NCBI GenBank assembly: GCA_905250115.1
Contig: CAJNOI010000026.1
Location: forward strand, 151,566 to 215,565
Source: Adineta steineri
Lineage: Eukaryota; Rotifera; Eurotatoria; Adinetida; Adinetidae
Reading direction: 5' to 3'
DNA: 64,000 nt
Shown: positions 11,778 through 27,820 of the stretch, in pieces
Layout of the letters: each line of letters opens with the position of its first letter
Numbering within the stretch: the stretch's first letter is position 1
Made by a program: the position numbers and the translations under genes
Notes under the pieces: model-generated
Seen by the model: only the letters and a program-made list of their open reading frames with translations
The model's database searches: none
What the model was told of the DNA's origin: nothing

Positions 11778-12752
11778 ATGGTTGGTATTGATGATTCGAA
11801 TGATGATGATCTTTTATTTAATAAATCAGAAATTTCAATACCTCGTCCAGTTCGATTTTGGCTTCTTTTATTATTAGATGTTCCATCAATTATCTGTGCA
11901 TTCTTTGTATTATATCATCTACTCATGGATCGAACTCTAAGGCAACAATTGAATAATCACACAATTATTATTTTACTCGTCCTAGGATTAACAATTGAAC
12001 TCATTGATATTCCATTGAATCTTAGTTTTATATCTCATATGGGTATTGTTGAGCCATCAAGTCCAATTTTATGTCTTATCTGGTGGTTTATTGATGTAGG
12101 CTATTATAATGGAATTACAATTATTATGGCTTGGGGTTCATTTGAACGACATATTCTAGTATTCTATGATCAATGGACATCAACTAGAAGAAAACGTCTT
12201 ATCATTCACTATTTTCCATTAATTATTTTGCTTTGCTATATCAATATCTTCTATTTTGGTGTTATTATTTTTCCGCCATGTAACAATATTTATGTTTATA
12301 CATTGCCTGTATGTAATAATTTTCCGTGTTATTTAAATGACGCTATTCTTGGTAAATGGGATTCTATAATGAATAGTATTTTACCTACGACATTGATTTG
12401 TTTCTTTGTTGTGACACTACTTATTCGTGTCTACCGACAAAAGCGAAGTCTTAATCAACCAATTCGATGGCGTAAACAACGTAAATTAATTATTCAATTA
12501 GTTCCTATTTCTATTCTCTATACTAGCGTTAATATTCCTCTCAATATAATTATCCTTGCTCATTTATGTGGTCTAGCAAATAAAACAGGTGCCGATGTTC
12601 AACTCTATTGTGATTTTCTATGTTATTTAGTAGTTATGCTCTTTCCTTTCTTATGTCTTGGTTTCGTATCCGAATTACGTAAGAAAACAAATCTACGACA
12701 ATTATTTCTACCACGAACACAACGACGAGTGGGTGCTACTAGAAATACATGA
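11778..12752 (+). CDS. seven-transmembrane receptor (rhodopsin-like, atypical)
   Basis: A single-exon, 324-residue membrane protein with seven hydrophobic segments at about 25-50, 62-84, 97-121, 141-164, 198-218, 237-262 and 277-297. Segment three ends in FERHILVFY (123-125 ERH), the position of the DRY motif. A Cys at 99 and several Cys between 168 and 184 could form the usual extracellular disulfide. Segment seven ends FPFLCLGFVSEL, in place of NPxxY. This fits the large divergent class A receptor families known from bdelloid genomes; the ligand cannot be inferred. The N-terminus is short and acidic with an NKS glycosylation site. TATATTTTAG just upstream suggests a 5' UTR intron ending near the start. 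Family assignment is by topology, so the ligand class is open. Confidence 0.8.
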   Translation: MVGIDDSNDDDLLFNKSEISIPRPVRFWLLLLLDVPSIICAFFVLYHLLMDRTLRQQLNNHTIIILLVLGLTIELIDIPLNLSFISHMGIVEPSSPILCLIWWFIDVGYYNGITIIMAWGSFERHILVFYDQWTSTRRKRLIIHYFPLIILLCYINIFYFGVIIFPPCNNIYVYTLPVCNNFPCYLNDAILGKWDSIMNSILPTTLICFFVVTLLIRVYRQKRSLNQPIRWRKQRKLIIQLVPISILYTSVNIPLNIIILAHLCGLANKTGADVQLYCDFLCYLVVMLFPFLCLGFVSELRKKTNLRQLFLPRTQRRVGATRNT

Positions 12753-13604
12753 ATACTTCGCCACGTAGCTATGAAATAATATGGTTGAAATATATATTTC
12801 TTTATATAAAATGACAATTAAGACTGTGCTCAATCGCTTTTGTATATATTATTTACGAATAAAAAGATTTTAAAAACAAATTATCTATATAAATGAAACG
12901 ATAAAGCAATTGAGTTTCTCATTTTCTATCTGAAATAACTTGTTCACAGTATTTTAGTGGAAGTATATTACTATTTCAACGATTAAATTCATTTTACATA
13001 ATAAATACGTAATCATCTTATTCAAAAGCAAATATTTAAGTCATTCATATCATTCAGTCATATAAAATTACTTGTTTCAATGACCATATTCACCTGAATA
13101 TGATTTAAATTAATTTAACATAACTTTACATGCAAAAACTTTGTCTGATTAAAGACAATGCATATAGATTATGTCTTTTATTTTCATTACTCGAACTATA
13201 ACTACTTTCACCTTTAACATATTGCATTGCTTATTGACTATGCATTAATCATACATTTGAATCCTTAAGACAGAAATTAAATACAAACACATTGCTATGA
13301 ATGATTGTTTTTTTTCGATGACTAATACATATGTGAGTTTTGAAACAATAACAAAACAGAATGTAAAAACAACTCGATCAAAATTTTATTCTTTCATTCT
13401 TTTAATACACTTTCACCAATAAAAATTATGGTAATGACGAGAAAAAAAACAACATTTTATTTTAAAGATTATATTTCAAAATAGAATGTGCTCAAATCAA
13501 ATAATAATACTTATGTTCGTATAGAATATTTGTTAAAATAGATCTTATATAATAGAAATCTTTCGTTTCCATATAACATATATACATTTATTAAGTCTTT
13601 TTAG
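12753..13604. other. no gene recognised
   Basis: A+T-rich spacer between two plus-strand genes. AATAAAAAG at about 12858 could serve as a polyadenylation signal for the receptor. Nothing else seen. Confidence 0.5.
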
Positions 13605-14816
13605 ATGGCATCTTTGTCAGGCGAAGGTTATTTACGTGATCGTGTTCGTGATTCATCTGGGGTCAATATAGAACATCTTGAATGTTCTATTTGTAAAGAT
13701 CTACTTTGGATACCAGTGGCTTGTCAAACATGTGAAACACCATTTTGTTCTGCATGTATTAAACAATGGCGTACGAACCGTCCAATAAAATGTCCAAACT
13801 TATGCGATACATTCATTGAAAGAAAATGTCCTCCATTCATCGTTAAAATGCTTTCACAATTGCAGATTGCTTGTGCTTATCAAATATATGGCTGTATGGA
13901 AGTTAGTATATAGAATTAAAACGATCGAATTAATTTGTTGCCATTCTCATTTATAGATCATTCCGTATGAAGCATTGGAGAAGCATGAATTACAATGTGA
14001 TTATCGACGGCAGCAATGCTCTGGTTGTCATTTAGAAGTATCAAAAAGAGAACTTGCCAATCATGAAGCAAACTGTGCATTAATTGATGTGACATGTCCT
14101 GATTGTAAGTTTGTTTACAAAAGATGTGATGCTTCTATGGTACATACGGATAACGTATGTTTAAAAGAACAATTACGACAACTTCGAATTGAGTTTCAAG
14201 AGAATAAACGTGAATTACAAGATTTTTCTCAACAAATGAAAGAATTACGAACATTGCAAGGTAAATTAAGTATCATAATTGATTGTGAAAAATTATTAGA
14301 ATTTGAATAATTATTTTAGCACTCTCGCACAAATATGTGACTATTACATTTCATAATTTAATGAATTCCTATTCTAAACGAGGTGCTTGTCCTGAGTTGT
14401 ATAGAGGTCTCAAGTGGAGTGGTTTCGAATACATGTATGAATCGTATGCACGAATGAAACATGCAAACAGTGGCTATGTATATGCTTTTCAATCTACTGA
14501 TAGTTCCTGTATTATTTTTTCTTCAAGTCATGCATCAATCAGTGTAGACCCACCGAACGAAGCATTTTCTGTTCTTGCATTGACTGCTTGTGCTGCATGG
14601 ATTGATAATTTACAGTTGACTATAACGGGACATCGTAATTCAATTAAGATCAAAAATCATGTTTCTGCACTTCGTTTTGGTAAGCCACAAGAGATTATAC
14701 TTGGTTGGACAGATATCGATATGCTCACCTTCGAATCGTCAAGAGAAATTAGGCCTTCAGAAACTCCCAATTCAGGCAATCAATTTATATTTACTTGCTT
14801 AAGATTTGCTTATTGA
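13605..14816 (+). CDS. RING and TRAF-type zinc finger protein with extra C-terminal domain
   Basis: Three exons, 13605-13901, 13957-14260 and 14320-14816, join in phase to 365 residues. Residues 27-68 form a RING finger (CSIC, then CETPFCSACI, then CPNLC), as in TRAF-type E3 ubiquitin ligases. Residues about 90-155 hold TRAF-type zinc-finger Cys/His spacings (YGCMEIIPYEALEKHELQC, then CPDC). A short coiled coil follows (about 165-200). Instead of a MATH/TRAF domain, the C-terminus is a roughly 160-residue module with blocks CPELYRGLKWSGFEYM, SYARMKHANSGY, WIDNLQLTITGHR and RFGKPQEIILGW. I know this block pattern only as a domain of unknown function. Introns are 55 and 59 nt. AATAAATAAA at about 14891 is a likely polyadenylation signal. 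It is probably a cytosolic ubiquitin ligase; the C-terminal module may recognise the target. Confidence 0.85.
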
Positions 14817-16637
14817 ACAGTCTATTACATGAACTAAAGGTTCAAAGAACACAGTTATCTAGTTTAATTCTTGTAATACCTGTTATATTTTTAATAAATA
14901 AACATTATACTATTAGGAATAAAGATGACGGCATATTTTTAATCGAACATATAGAATCAAAAATGTTTCAATAAAAGGTAAACAGATATTAATATATTCG
15001 CTCATGTAAGTTGTAAATTGAAAATTTATGTGTAGTAATTAAGTAACTTGTCCATACTTAACCTTTATACATGATAGAGAATAAACATATATATATATCG
15101 TCTTGAAACTTCTGACGTTATAGGTGAGATAGGGATTCAAATTTCAGATATTATTATTGATGGTATGGGATGAACCAAATTCAAAAATTACCTTTTCTGT
15201 TATTTCAACAATGCAACATTTATATTTCAGGAATGAGAGACAAAGTGTACCATTGTATAACTTTCAGATATTCAGAATAACTATTATTTTACAATATTAT
15301 CAATAATCGAGGTATTCTATTTAATGAAGACACAGTCAAAAATACAAATAATCAGTCACAGCGTAAAAGGGAAAAATCTATAGTATATACATAAACACTT
15401 TCAATGTTATAATAGCATTAGATATCAATGTAGAGTAATAGTTTGATTGAAAACATTTAAAACAAAATACAGATCGATAATTAAAACTAGAAACATGACT
15501 GATATGTTTTATAGGCGAAGTCTATTGTATCGACAATAAAAATATATAGAAGAATAAACTATCAGATGTGCTGTTAGAATCGGTAGTTATAAAACTTAAG
15601 ATTATTCCAGTAACGAATTCTTCAAGCAAATAAGTACATCAAATATACAATGGATAATCGACGTAGGATATTAATGGCACTATAACAAATCACACTCGTT
15701 TCTTCTTTCTTCGATGATGATCAGATAAAGGTTCTATTCTGTCATGTATTCGTCTAAAAATATATGGTGGTAGTAATCAGAAGGTTTAGGAAAAAGCGTA
15801 CGAGATTATAACAAATATCCATCCGTGTCAAACTATCATTCGTAAACTAATAAAAGATTAATACGTTGACTGTTGTTTTTTTGGATGAGATTTCTCACCG
15901 CTAAACTAACAATTTCGTATAGAAGAGCATTAAGATTATTTACTTTAATTGTTTAGGCGCCGCCACGATTTATTATCATATTAGTCATCTATATTAACTA
16001 TTACTAATTTACTAACGAATATTTGTTTTTTTCCAGAATTTTTTCAATGCCTGTAAATGACAAACACATATTTAGGAAAAAAATATTCTCAAATATATGC
16101 AAGTAATAAATTGAACTAGCTTGCTATATGCATTTATTTTAATTTCAATTATTTTGTCGATAAATTGATGAGAGAGAAGGAGTTATCAAGGTTAAAGACA
16201 AATAGTTAAACGAAAATGAAACTTATAGAACGAACGAAGTAACCTGTGTTGACTATGTGAAACATCTCCATTAGTGCTTTGTGAAGATAAGATAACGAAT
16301 GCGAGCCTCGTCTCTCTATTATTAGTCATTTTACTGCACACACTTATTTTCTGTATGAAAATAATGATGAATTGTCAGTGAGAAATTATGCACTCAAGTA
16401 ATGAAGTTTTTTAGTTACACAAAATTTGATATTTTTTTATAGGCTAATCTGAATATTAGGATTCAGCTTCATAGTCATTGATTAAATACGAACGATAGGA
16501 TGCGTAGTTTCTTACAACTTACGAGTCAAGGAGCGAGCATTATAGTGCGTATGACTATAGCAGATGAATAATAAGTTCGCCATTATTGTTTTCTTTGTGT
16601 TTTTTCGTGCATTTTTGTAGATAGACGTATTTATAGG
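14817..16637. other. no gene recognised
   Basis: 1.8 kb of A+T-rich DNA with only short, unconvincing open frames. It contains the 3' end of the RING protein gene and the promoter of the glucosidase gene. No repeat or RNA gene recognised. Confidence 0.5.
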
Positions 16638-20473
<3,836 letters not shown>

Positions 20474-21198
20474 TACAGACAATTATTTTTTATACTTCTT
20501 TCAGTTTTATGTTCTGTTTTTAATAATTATTCAATACTTGATATCAAAGATTTTTTTCCCAAATTTGATCGTATTTGATTCGTAAAAGATCTACGTTTTA
20601 ATAATTTGGTGCTTTTTTCTTATACAAATTTCGAACAAGAAGTTGAAATTCAAGAAAAAGTGAATTATAGATGCATATATGAAAAAAAATATTACAAACA
20701 CTTTTTTCTCTATTCTTTTTAGTTATTTATATCTGCTCATTATAATCATATGACTAAAATAAAAATGAAAGTAGAATAATTATAATGTGTGCATTAATTA
20801 AACTCATTCATGTATATTCATCAATATCATATGACTTTTGTTTTATTTAGCATCCTCCAAAGGTAAAATAAAAATAATAGAAAATTATTCTATTCAACCA
20901 AATAGATAATTATGATATAGGATGTGCACATATGTGCGCTTCTTTTGTAATAGACTAAAGTTCAGTTACTTCCTATATGTCAGTTCAAGTATAAGAAAAT
21001 AAGAATTTATCCCTTGGACTTTTATCACGTGAGTACATAATTTTAGATGTCATTACTTAGAGTTTCCTTTGTCGGATAGATCTTTTTGTGTCAGCTGTTT
21101 AAATTATTCCCCTTTCTCTTCTCTTCTCTTCCTTTTTTATCTCTTATAAAAGATATAAAAATAAATAAAATTCATATTACCGAACTGTCATCATTTCA
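20474..21198. other. no gene recognised
   Basis: A+T-rich spacer. A CT-rich run (CCTTTCTCTTCTCTTCTCTT) at about 21110-21130 lies just upstream of the receptor start and may be part of its promoter. Nothing else seen. Confidence 0.5.
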
Positions 21199-22167
21199 AT
21201 GGACGTGTTTGAAATATTATCATCTCTTTTAATGCTCATATGTAGCATATTCGGTACTATCTGTGCACTTGTATTTATTATAATAATAATTATCCATCAT
21301 CAATGTCATACAATAAATAATCTCCTTGCATTTAATTGTGCTGTAGCTGGTTGTATTACCAGTATAACATATATATGCCAATCTATCTATCAATTGATAG
21401 ATATTGGTAATGATATACTCTGTCCTTTACGTGGTTTTATTTTACATACTGGAACTGGTCTTTTATATCATAGTTTATGTGTCATAGGATGTTATCGTCT
21501 CTTTGTGACAGTATACTCAACTCGACGATTTCTTCAAACAAACAATTGTGCCATTTCCATGGTAGCTATACAATGGTTTATATCTTGTACTTTTGTCGTT
21601 CCTCTCTTTATCACTGGCAAAATACAATATCAAGTTAATGGTCGTATATGTGGGGTAAAAATAAAATATTTTAATATTATGTTTTTTTTTTCATCTAATA
21701 TTCTTTCTTAGGTACTAATGGAAGAAGAATGGAGTTTTATTTATCTCATATCAATTGCTTTTGTGTTTCCACTTATAATTATAGTTATTCTTTATACAAA
21801 GATTGTTAAATATATGAAACAAAATCCATTTTCAATAAAAAATAGCACGAATATACCGTCACAACATCGAAGACAATCTGAACTTCGTCTTATTCGTCGT
21901 ATTTGCATGATCATTACGACTTTATTTATTCTTGATTTTCCTAAACTAGTTAGTTTTATTGCAACTGAAATTCTTCTGTTACCATCATGGCCATATATGA
22001 TACGAGTTGATCGTATGTTCATTACTTTTGGTATAAGTACAACTATGCTTGTCAATATAATAATAACTGATGATGTTAGAAAAGTTTTAACAAGTACAAT
22101 TATGAAATATATTGTTCCAAAAAAACGAGTGCAAGATATCAATGTAATCAAAATGCCTATAGTCTAA
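21199..22167 (+). CDS. seven-transmembrane receptor (rhodopsin-like)
   Basis: Two exons, 21199-21654 and 21712-22167, each exactly 456 nt, join in phase to 303 residues. Seven hydrophobic segments lie at about 7-32, 41-65, 78-102, 118-139, 159-181, 214-238 and 250-270. Cys75 at the top of segment three and Cys151 before segment five are placed for the conserved disulfide. GCYRLF at 97-102 occupies the DRY position, with Arg100 kept. Segment seven ends in VNIIITDD in place of NPxxY. The intracellular tail is short and basic. Unlike the receptor at 11.8 kb it has an intron (57 nt) and a different DRY-like motif, so the two are not recent copies. Ligand unknown. Overlapping frames on the other strand are shadows. 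Confidence 0.8.
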
Positions 22168-23622
22168 CTAAAACAATTTGTATATATTGTCTATAATTTT
22201 GTATATAATTAGTATTTTGTTTTTTTTTCTTGATTATCAAGTCTTGTAAATTCTTGTTCAGTCACTTGTATATTATCTTAGCATCACTAATTTGAGCAAT
22301 AAAATGAATCAAACTCGATGACACATGTAATATTTAACATTCAGTTATCCTATGTGATTGTCTCATATTTATAAAATATTCATCAAGATAAGGTTGAAGA
22401 TTTTAATGTATAGAAAGATGGATATTATGAAAATATAGTATAACTGTTAGAACCCCTAGATGTCGGTCGATGACGCTGGACTTATGTGCACAGTATCGAT
22501 CATTTTTCTGAATCCTCTTTTTACGTTTTACCTTTGTCACAGTCATAATTAACCGCTTTATATTGGAGTGTTGATAACGTTTTTCTTGTTGTTCTTGTTT
22601 TTTTTTCCTTTTCTTTTGATATCAACATTATCACATGTTCTATTATTTTTATTATTATTACTGTGACATTTATGTGACCTATTTTTTTTCCAAAATAAAA
22701 TATTATCATTTATTATATTATTTTGATTATTATTTCGACATTATAAATAAAGTAAGTATGACATAAATATAGAAGATAGAGCATATGAGAAACTTCGAAA
22801 AATTGATATAAAGACCAATAGTAGTATTATAATACATTGTAAGTGATATTATTATGACCCATATTAGTGTTTATGTTAGTAGAGTTTTGTAAAAGACGTT
22901 TCTGAACTTTTCATACTTTTCGTAAGATTTCATGAAAACTGAAACAAGTTTTCAGTTGAGTATTTAGTTATTATATTGACACTGAAATGATTACTAGCAT
23001 GATACTGAATAAAACTTCTAACTCCTATGGTCTCATTATAAGTAGTAATAGCAACTTGTTTTTTTTCGAATTTCGATATATAATACATCTCATGTTTACA
23101 TATTTGTATTGAATATACAAAATAATATCGAGACTACCATTAACTATATGTACAGAATTGACAAACTACTTTTTTGTGATCAATCTGAAATGGAGCAATA
23201 ATTAATTGAATTTTATTGATAATAAGAAGAGTTGAAGAACGAAGTTGAGTGTATAATTCAAGACATATAAGAGAAGTAAATAAATCTATGTGTTAATTTG
23301 GTTTTAAACTTAACGTAGAATCCGAAAGAAACCGATTATATATGTTAGCAAAGGATCGTCGAATTGAGAAAAAAATTGTATGAGTAGCAGGATTATCAAA
23401 ATTCAATTCATCGCCGCTGACACCTATCATACATACTGATCTTGTTATTTATATTTTTCTTCATTCTTCATTGAGTAAAATTTCTCTAATCGTTTAAAAC
23501 GAGTTGTGTACTTTATATATTGAGATGTACAATAGGAGGAAAAACTTGCTTTCTTCTAACTTCAAGTAACTTATGAAACAGAGGATAAGTAATTCTATTT
23601 AGATAAAAATAACTTGACAAAT
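22168..23622. other. no gene recognised
   Basis: 1.45 kb of A+T-rich DNA. A short, less A+T-rich patch at 22450-22500 (TAGATGTCGGTCGATGACGC) stands out in composition but encodes nothing recognisable. No repeats or RNA genes seen. Confidence 0.45.
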
Positions 23623-26600
23623 ATGACAATTCATGTTGTTGGTGTTGATGTTGGTGGAACAAACACAGGTAAGTAGGTTTTACTATTGGTATGAGTTTAT
23701 TATAAAATTTATATAGATGCGGTTTTACTACGAATCGATTCTCATCATGGTAAGTCTTTTATTTTTGCAATCATTGATCATTTATTTTTTGAAAATAGCA
23801 CCGAAGGTGATAACTAGCACGAAGATGGTCACAAGTTCAGATGTATTTTCTGGTATGCTTAATGCAGTGCAACAAGTTATTAAAGGTGTTGATGTTACTG
23901 CAATTATGGTGGGCACAACACATTTTATTAATGCATTGATTCAACGACGAGGTTTAATGAAAGTATGCACAATACGCCTTTGTGGAACAGCAACACAAGC
24001 CGTTCCTCCGATGGCTAATTGGCCACAAGATTTGAAAGAAATAGTATATGAGACAATATTTAAGATCTTATTTTCTTTATGATAGTTTTATATCAATAAT
24101 TTAGATTGATGGTTTGACAGTGTTTGTTGCTGGAGGTTATTTATTTGATGGATCAGAAATTAGTTCATTAGATGAAGAAGAAATTCGAACAGTAGTTCGT
24201 CGTGCTCTTGCTCTTAATATTTGTACGTTTTGTGTTTGTGGTGTCTTCTCACCTTGTCGATCGGATCAGGAAAAACGTGTGGGTGAAATCATTCGTGAAG
24301 AATCAAATACTGCATATATCACTCTTTCTCATGAAATAGCTGGTCTTAGTTTATCGGAACGTGAAAATGCTTCGATTCTCAATGCTTGTCTTCGTCCATT
24401 AGCTACACAAACAATTGTAGCATTACAGAAAGCACTTCCTCCAAATATTCCTTTCTTTCTTACGAAAAATTCAGGTACTCTATTATCAGCTGAGGATGCT
24501 ATTCGTTGGCCTGTGTTTACTTTTGTTAGTGGTCCAACTAATTCTATGATTGGTGCTGCATATCTTAGTGGTATTAAGAATGGTATTGTTATTGATGTTG
24601 GAGGAACATCACTTGATATCGGTGTCCTTGTTGATGGACGACCAAGGCAGACACATGCAGTAAGTTATTTATCATTATTTTCATTCATTTATTTATTCAT
24701 TTTGATGCAGAATGTAAAACTGACCGACAATATAAGAGTCAATGTTGCTCTTGCTGATACGATTTCTGTAACATTGGGCGGTGGTACAATAATTCATGTG
24801 AACGAAAAAGATGAATCTGTACAAATCGGACCAGATAGTGTTGGTTATCGACTCGAACAAGAAGCATTGGCTTTTGGTGGCCAAACAATTACTTGTACTG
24901 ATATTGCTCTAGCTGCAGGATTAACGACAGGAGTTAGTTTATAATTTCAAACTATTTTTAAAACATTTCCATCTTTAGATTGGTCATACTAGTGTTAAAA
25001 TCTCTACATCAATTGTTCAACAGGTACTTGATTATATTAAACAATTAGTTATAAAAAATGTTGATCGTATAAAAACAAATTCAGAACCAGTTCCTATCAT
25101 TTTATGTGGTGGTGGTTCAATTCTTATTGATACTAATCAATCAATTCCAGATGTCATACAGGTAATTTATTATTGATATTTTACAAAATCGATGGTATCG
25201 TTTTTGTTTTTAGATAGTACGACCAGATCATTTTGCTGTTTGTAATGCAATAGGTGCTGCTCTCTGTTCATTAAGTACTACTATTGATTCAATCGTTGAT
25301 CTATTTCCTTCATCTGTCGATGGTGGTGAACAACGTAAAAATATGCTTGATCAATTAACTCGTGAAGCATATGAACAATGCGAACAACATGGAGCTCGAC
25401 CAAATACGATTTACTTAGCAGAATTAGAAGAAACACCATTAGCTTATATTCCTGGTGGTCATAGACATCGAGTTCAATTAACAGCTATCGGTCAACTTGA
25501 TCTAAATAAATTGAAGCAAAATAAACAAGAGACGCAAATTCAAAAGTGTTTCGTGGACATAAAACACGAAGTATCACCAAATGTCAAACCGCTCATTTCT
25601 ATTAACTTGAAAGAAAAACAACCTGTATTTGATAACGATGGATTTTGGTGTATTGATGCAATTGATATTGAATATATTGCTTATGGAGCTGGAATTCTTG
25701 GTATATCTATTCTTTAATTTCTTGTTTTATACAACTAATAAAAATTATATTTTTAGGTTGTGGTGGTGGTGGTGAATCGTATCATTTTAAATTATGGTGT
25801 CTTGAACTTCTTCGAGAAGGAAAATATAAAATGCGTGTAGCACCTCCTTCATTCTTTTCTTCTTCTTCAGATCTAGTAGTTGATGTTGGTTATATGGGCG
25901 CACCAACCGTTACTCATGAATTATTATCAAATGGCCATGAATGTTTAGATGCTGTTAATAATATAGAAAAGTATTTAGGAAAAAAGGTTAATGCTGTTTA
26001 CAGTGGAGAAATCGGTGGATCTAATGGTCTAATGGGACTACTTGTGTCAGCAAAGAAAAAAGTACCATGTATTGATTGTGACAGTATGGGACGAGCATTT
26101 CCTTGTCTCACTCACATTTTACCGTTTATTCATAATTTACCTGCAACACCTGCTTGTCTATGTGATGTAAGAGATCAAACATTTATGTGCACAGATGATA
26201 TGGTTTCTACTCCGCAAGAATTAGAAGATACATTTCGAGAAGAATGCATTAAACGTGGTCTTTATGTTGGTGTTTGTTTACCTCCAATTAGTGGCGAACA
26301 ATTACAAAAACATACGGTGCATCATAGTCTTTCTCGTGCATGGTTTCTCGGTGAGAGTTACATTTATTTATTTATTTTGTTTACTAATATATAAGTTTTT
26401 GACAAAGGTGAAGCCAAATTCAATCATCAAATTGATGCTATTCAAGCTGTAGCTAGTGCTGGTCATGGTCGAATACTCATTTCTGATGGTACAGTAATCA
26501 ATGTCGAACGACATACTACTGATGGATTTGCTCGTGGTCATGTGTCAATTAAAACAGCTGAAAGAATTCTTATTATTGATTTCCAAAATGAAAATTTAAT

Positions 26601-26907
26601 AGCTCGTTTTGATAATGGAGAAATTGTGGCTAGTGTACCAGATTTGATTGTACTTGTTGAACAAGATACTGCTGAACCACTTGCAACTGAAGTCGTCAAA
26701 TATGGTTATCGTGTTTCTGTACTCGTTCTTCCAGCACCTGAGGCATTAACAACACCACATGCTCTTCAATATGTTGGTCTAAAAGCATTCGGATATGACT
26801 TTCCTGATTATAAGTATATACCATCATATGCTTCTATTCAATCGGTTTGGGATGTTTACTATAAAAAAGATTTTAATTCTCAACAAGAAACTAAACACAT
26901 TGATTAA
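23623..26907 (+). CDS. hydantoinase/oxoprolinase-DUF917 fusion protein
   Basis: Nine exons join in phase to 954 residues: 23623-23668, 23717-23749, 23799-24043, 24105-24659, 24711-24932, 24979-25161, 25214-25700, 25757-26350 and 26408-26907. Residues 1 to about 590 are a HyuA/5-oxoprolinase-type ATPase: VGVDVGGTNTDAVLL at the N-terminus, SGP at 250-252, and the second phosphate loop IDVGGTSLDIG at 271-281. From about 591 the protein switches to a DUF917 domain, starting GCGGGGESYH, with GEIGGSNG and CDSMGRAFP. Known relatives open cyclic amides such as hydantoins or 5-oxoproline using ATP; the substrate here is unknown. Both halves are typical of bacteria and fungi. The gene has eight normal local introns (46-61 nt), so if acquired it is well domesticated. 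No signal peptide; probably cytosolic. No breaks seen. Confidence 0.9.
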
Positions 26908-27097
26908 TGACATTTTCAAAAGTTACAAATCAAAGATTTCACTAGCATATTACATCAAATTTTTTTATCTATTAGTTTTTGTTTTATTTTAATCAACAAA
27001 TACGGTTATGAATATTTTTCTATACTTCACATCATTTTTAATTAATCATTTATTCTAATGACATCCGTAGAAAAGAAAATCGTTTTTTGAATGTGAA

Positions 27098-27820
27098 CTA
27101 GCATCCATCTTGGATCTCATTTTGAGGATGTAAGTATGTGTATAATTGATTAATAGGTTTATCNNNNNNNNNNNNNNNNNNNNNNNNNNNNNNNNNNNNN
27201 NNNNNNNNNNNNNNNNNNNNNNNNNNNNNNNNNNNNNNNNNNNNNNNNNNNNNNNNNNNNNNNTTTGAGCCACATAGACGTGAATTTAATCCTGAACAGA
27301 CGGTAGTTTGATTTAGACATACACTTGTTGAATTATCATAGCATGTTTGATTTGGGCCACAAACCATAACAGCTGCATTGCCGTAGGGATAATAACTATA
27401 ATAGTAAAAACCGCTGCAAATTGTTTGATTGTTTGCACAAGCTGAATTATAATTCGTTAAACACTGTGTTCCACATGCATATTGTGTATTACAAAGTGTA
27501 TTATTGTAACATTTCGATACAGATGGGTTATAACAGGTAAGACCCAATGGATAAGATGAAAAATAATTATTGCTATTTTGCACATTACAAACTGACTCTC
27601 CAGTACTACAAACTTTTGTGTTATTGTAACAATATTGAGAATTTGAGTAACAAATACCGTTGCAGGAATTAATACATTGAATACTACTATTACTACTTGA
27701 GCATCCTTGTATGGTTGGATCATAACACCCAAGTGATCCACATGGTTGTTGACCATCGGGACAAACCAAAGATTTCACGCCAATTATACATATTATAAAT
27801 ATGAAACTTACAGTAATCAT
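27098..27820 (-). CDS. Cys-rich secreted protein, copy A (interrupted by assembly gap)
   Basis: The N-terminal 185 or so residues (27820-27264) are a near copy of the gene at 38748: signal peptide 1-17 (FIFIICIIGVKS), then repeated Cys modules with CYDP, CYNN and CYNP motifs and many Asn-x-Ser/Thr sites. The function is unrecognised. The module pattern recalls small extracellular carbohydrate-binding or matrix proteins, but that is weak inference. Sequence is lost in a 100-N gap. The frame beyond the gap (27163-27098) bears no resemblance to the C-terminus of the intact copy, which has a Thr-rich linker and a second Cys domain. The annotated stop is therefore probably not the true end. Either this copy is truncated and rearranged, or the assembly joins unrelated sequence here. 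Confidence 0.6.
   Translation of the reverse strand: MITVSFIFIICIIGVKSLVCPDGQQPCGSLGCYDPTIQGCSSSNSSIQCINSCNGICYSNSQYCYNNTKVCSTGESVCNVQNSNNYFSSYPLGLTCYNPSVSKCYNNTLCNTQYACGTQCLTNYNSACANNQTICSGFYYYSYYPYGNAAVMVCGPNQTCYDNSTSVCLNQTTVCSGLNSRLCGSXXXXXXXXXXXXXXXXXXXXXXXXXXXXXXXXXXDKPINQLYTYLHPQNEIQDGC
27164..27263. other. assembly gap of exactly 100 N
   Basis: A round-number gap, so probably a placeholder of unknown true length. It falls at the point where similarity between the two inverted Cys-rich gene copies stops. Confidence 0.95.

Noticed and set aside
21792-22151. 119-codon minus-strand frame
   Set aside because: Antisense shadow of the second exon of the 7TM receptor.
27055-27273. Frame running across the N gap
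   Set aside because: Most of its codons are undetermined bases, so the frame has no meaning.
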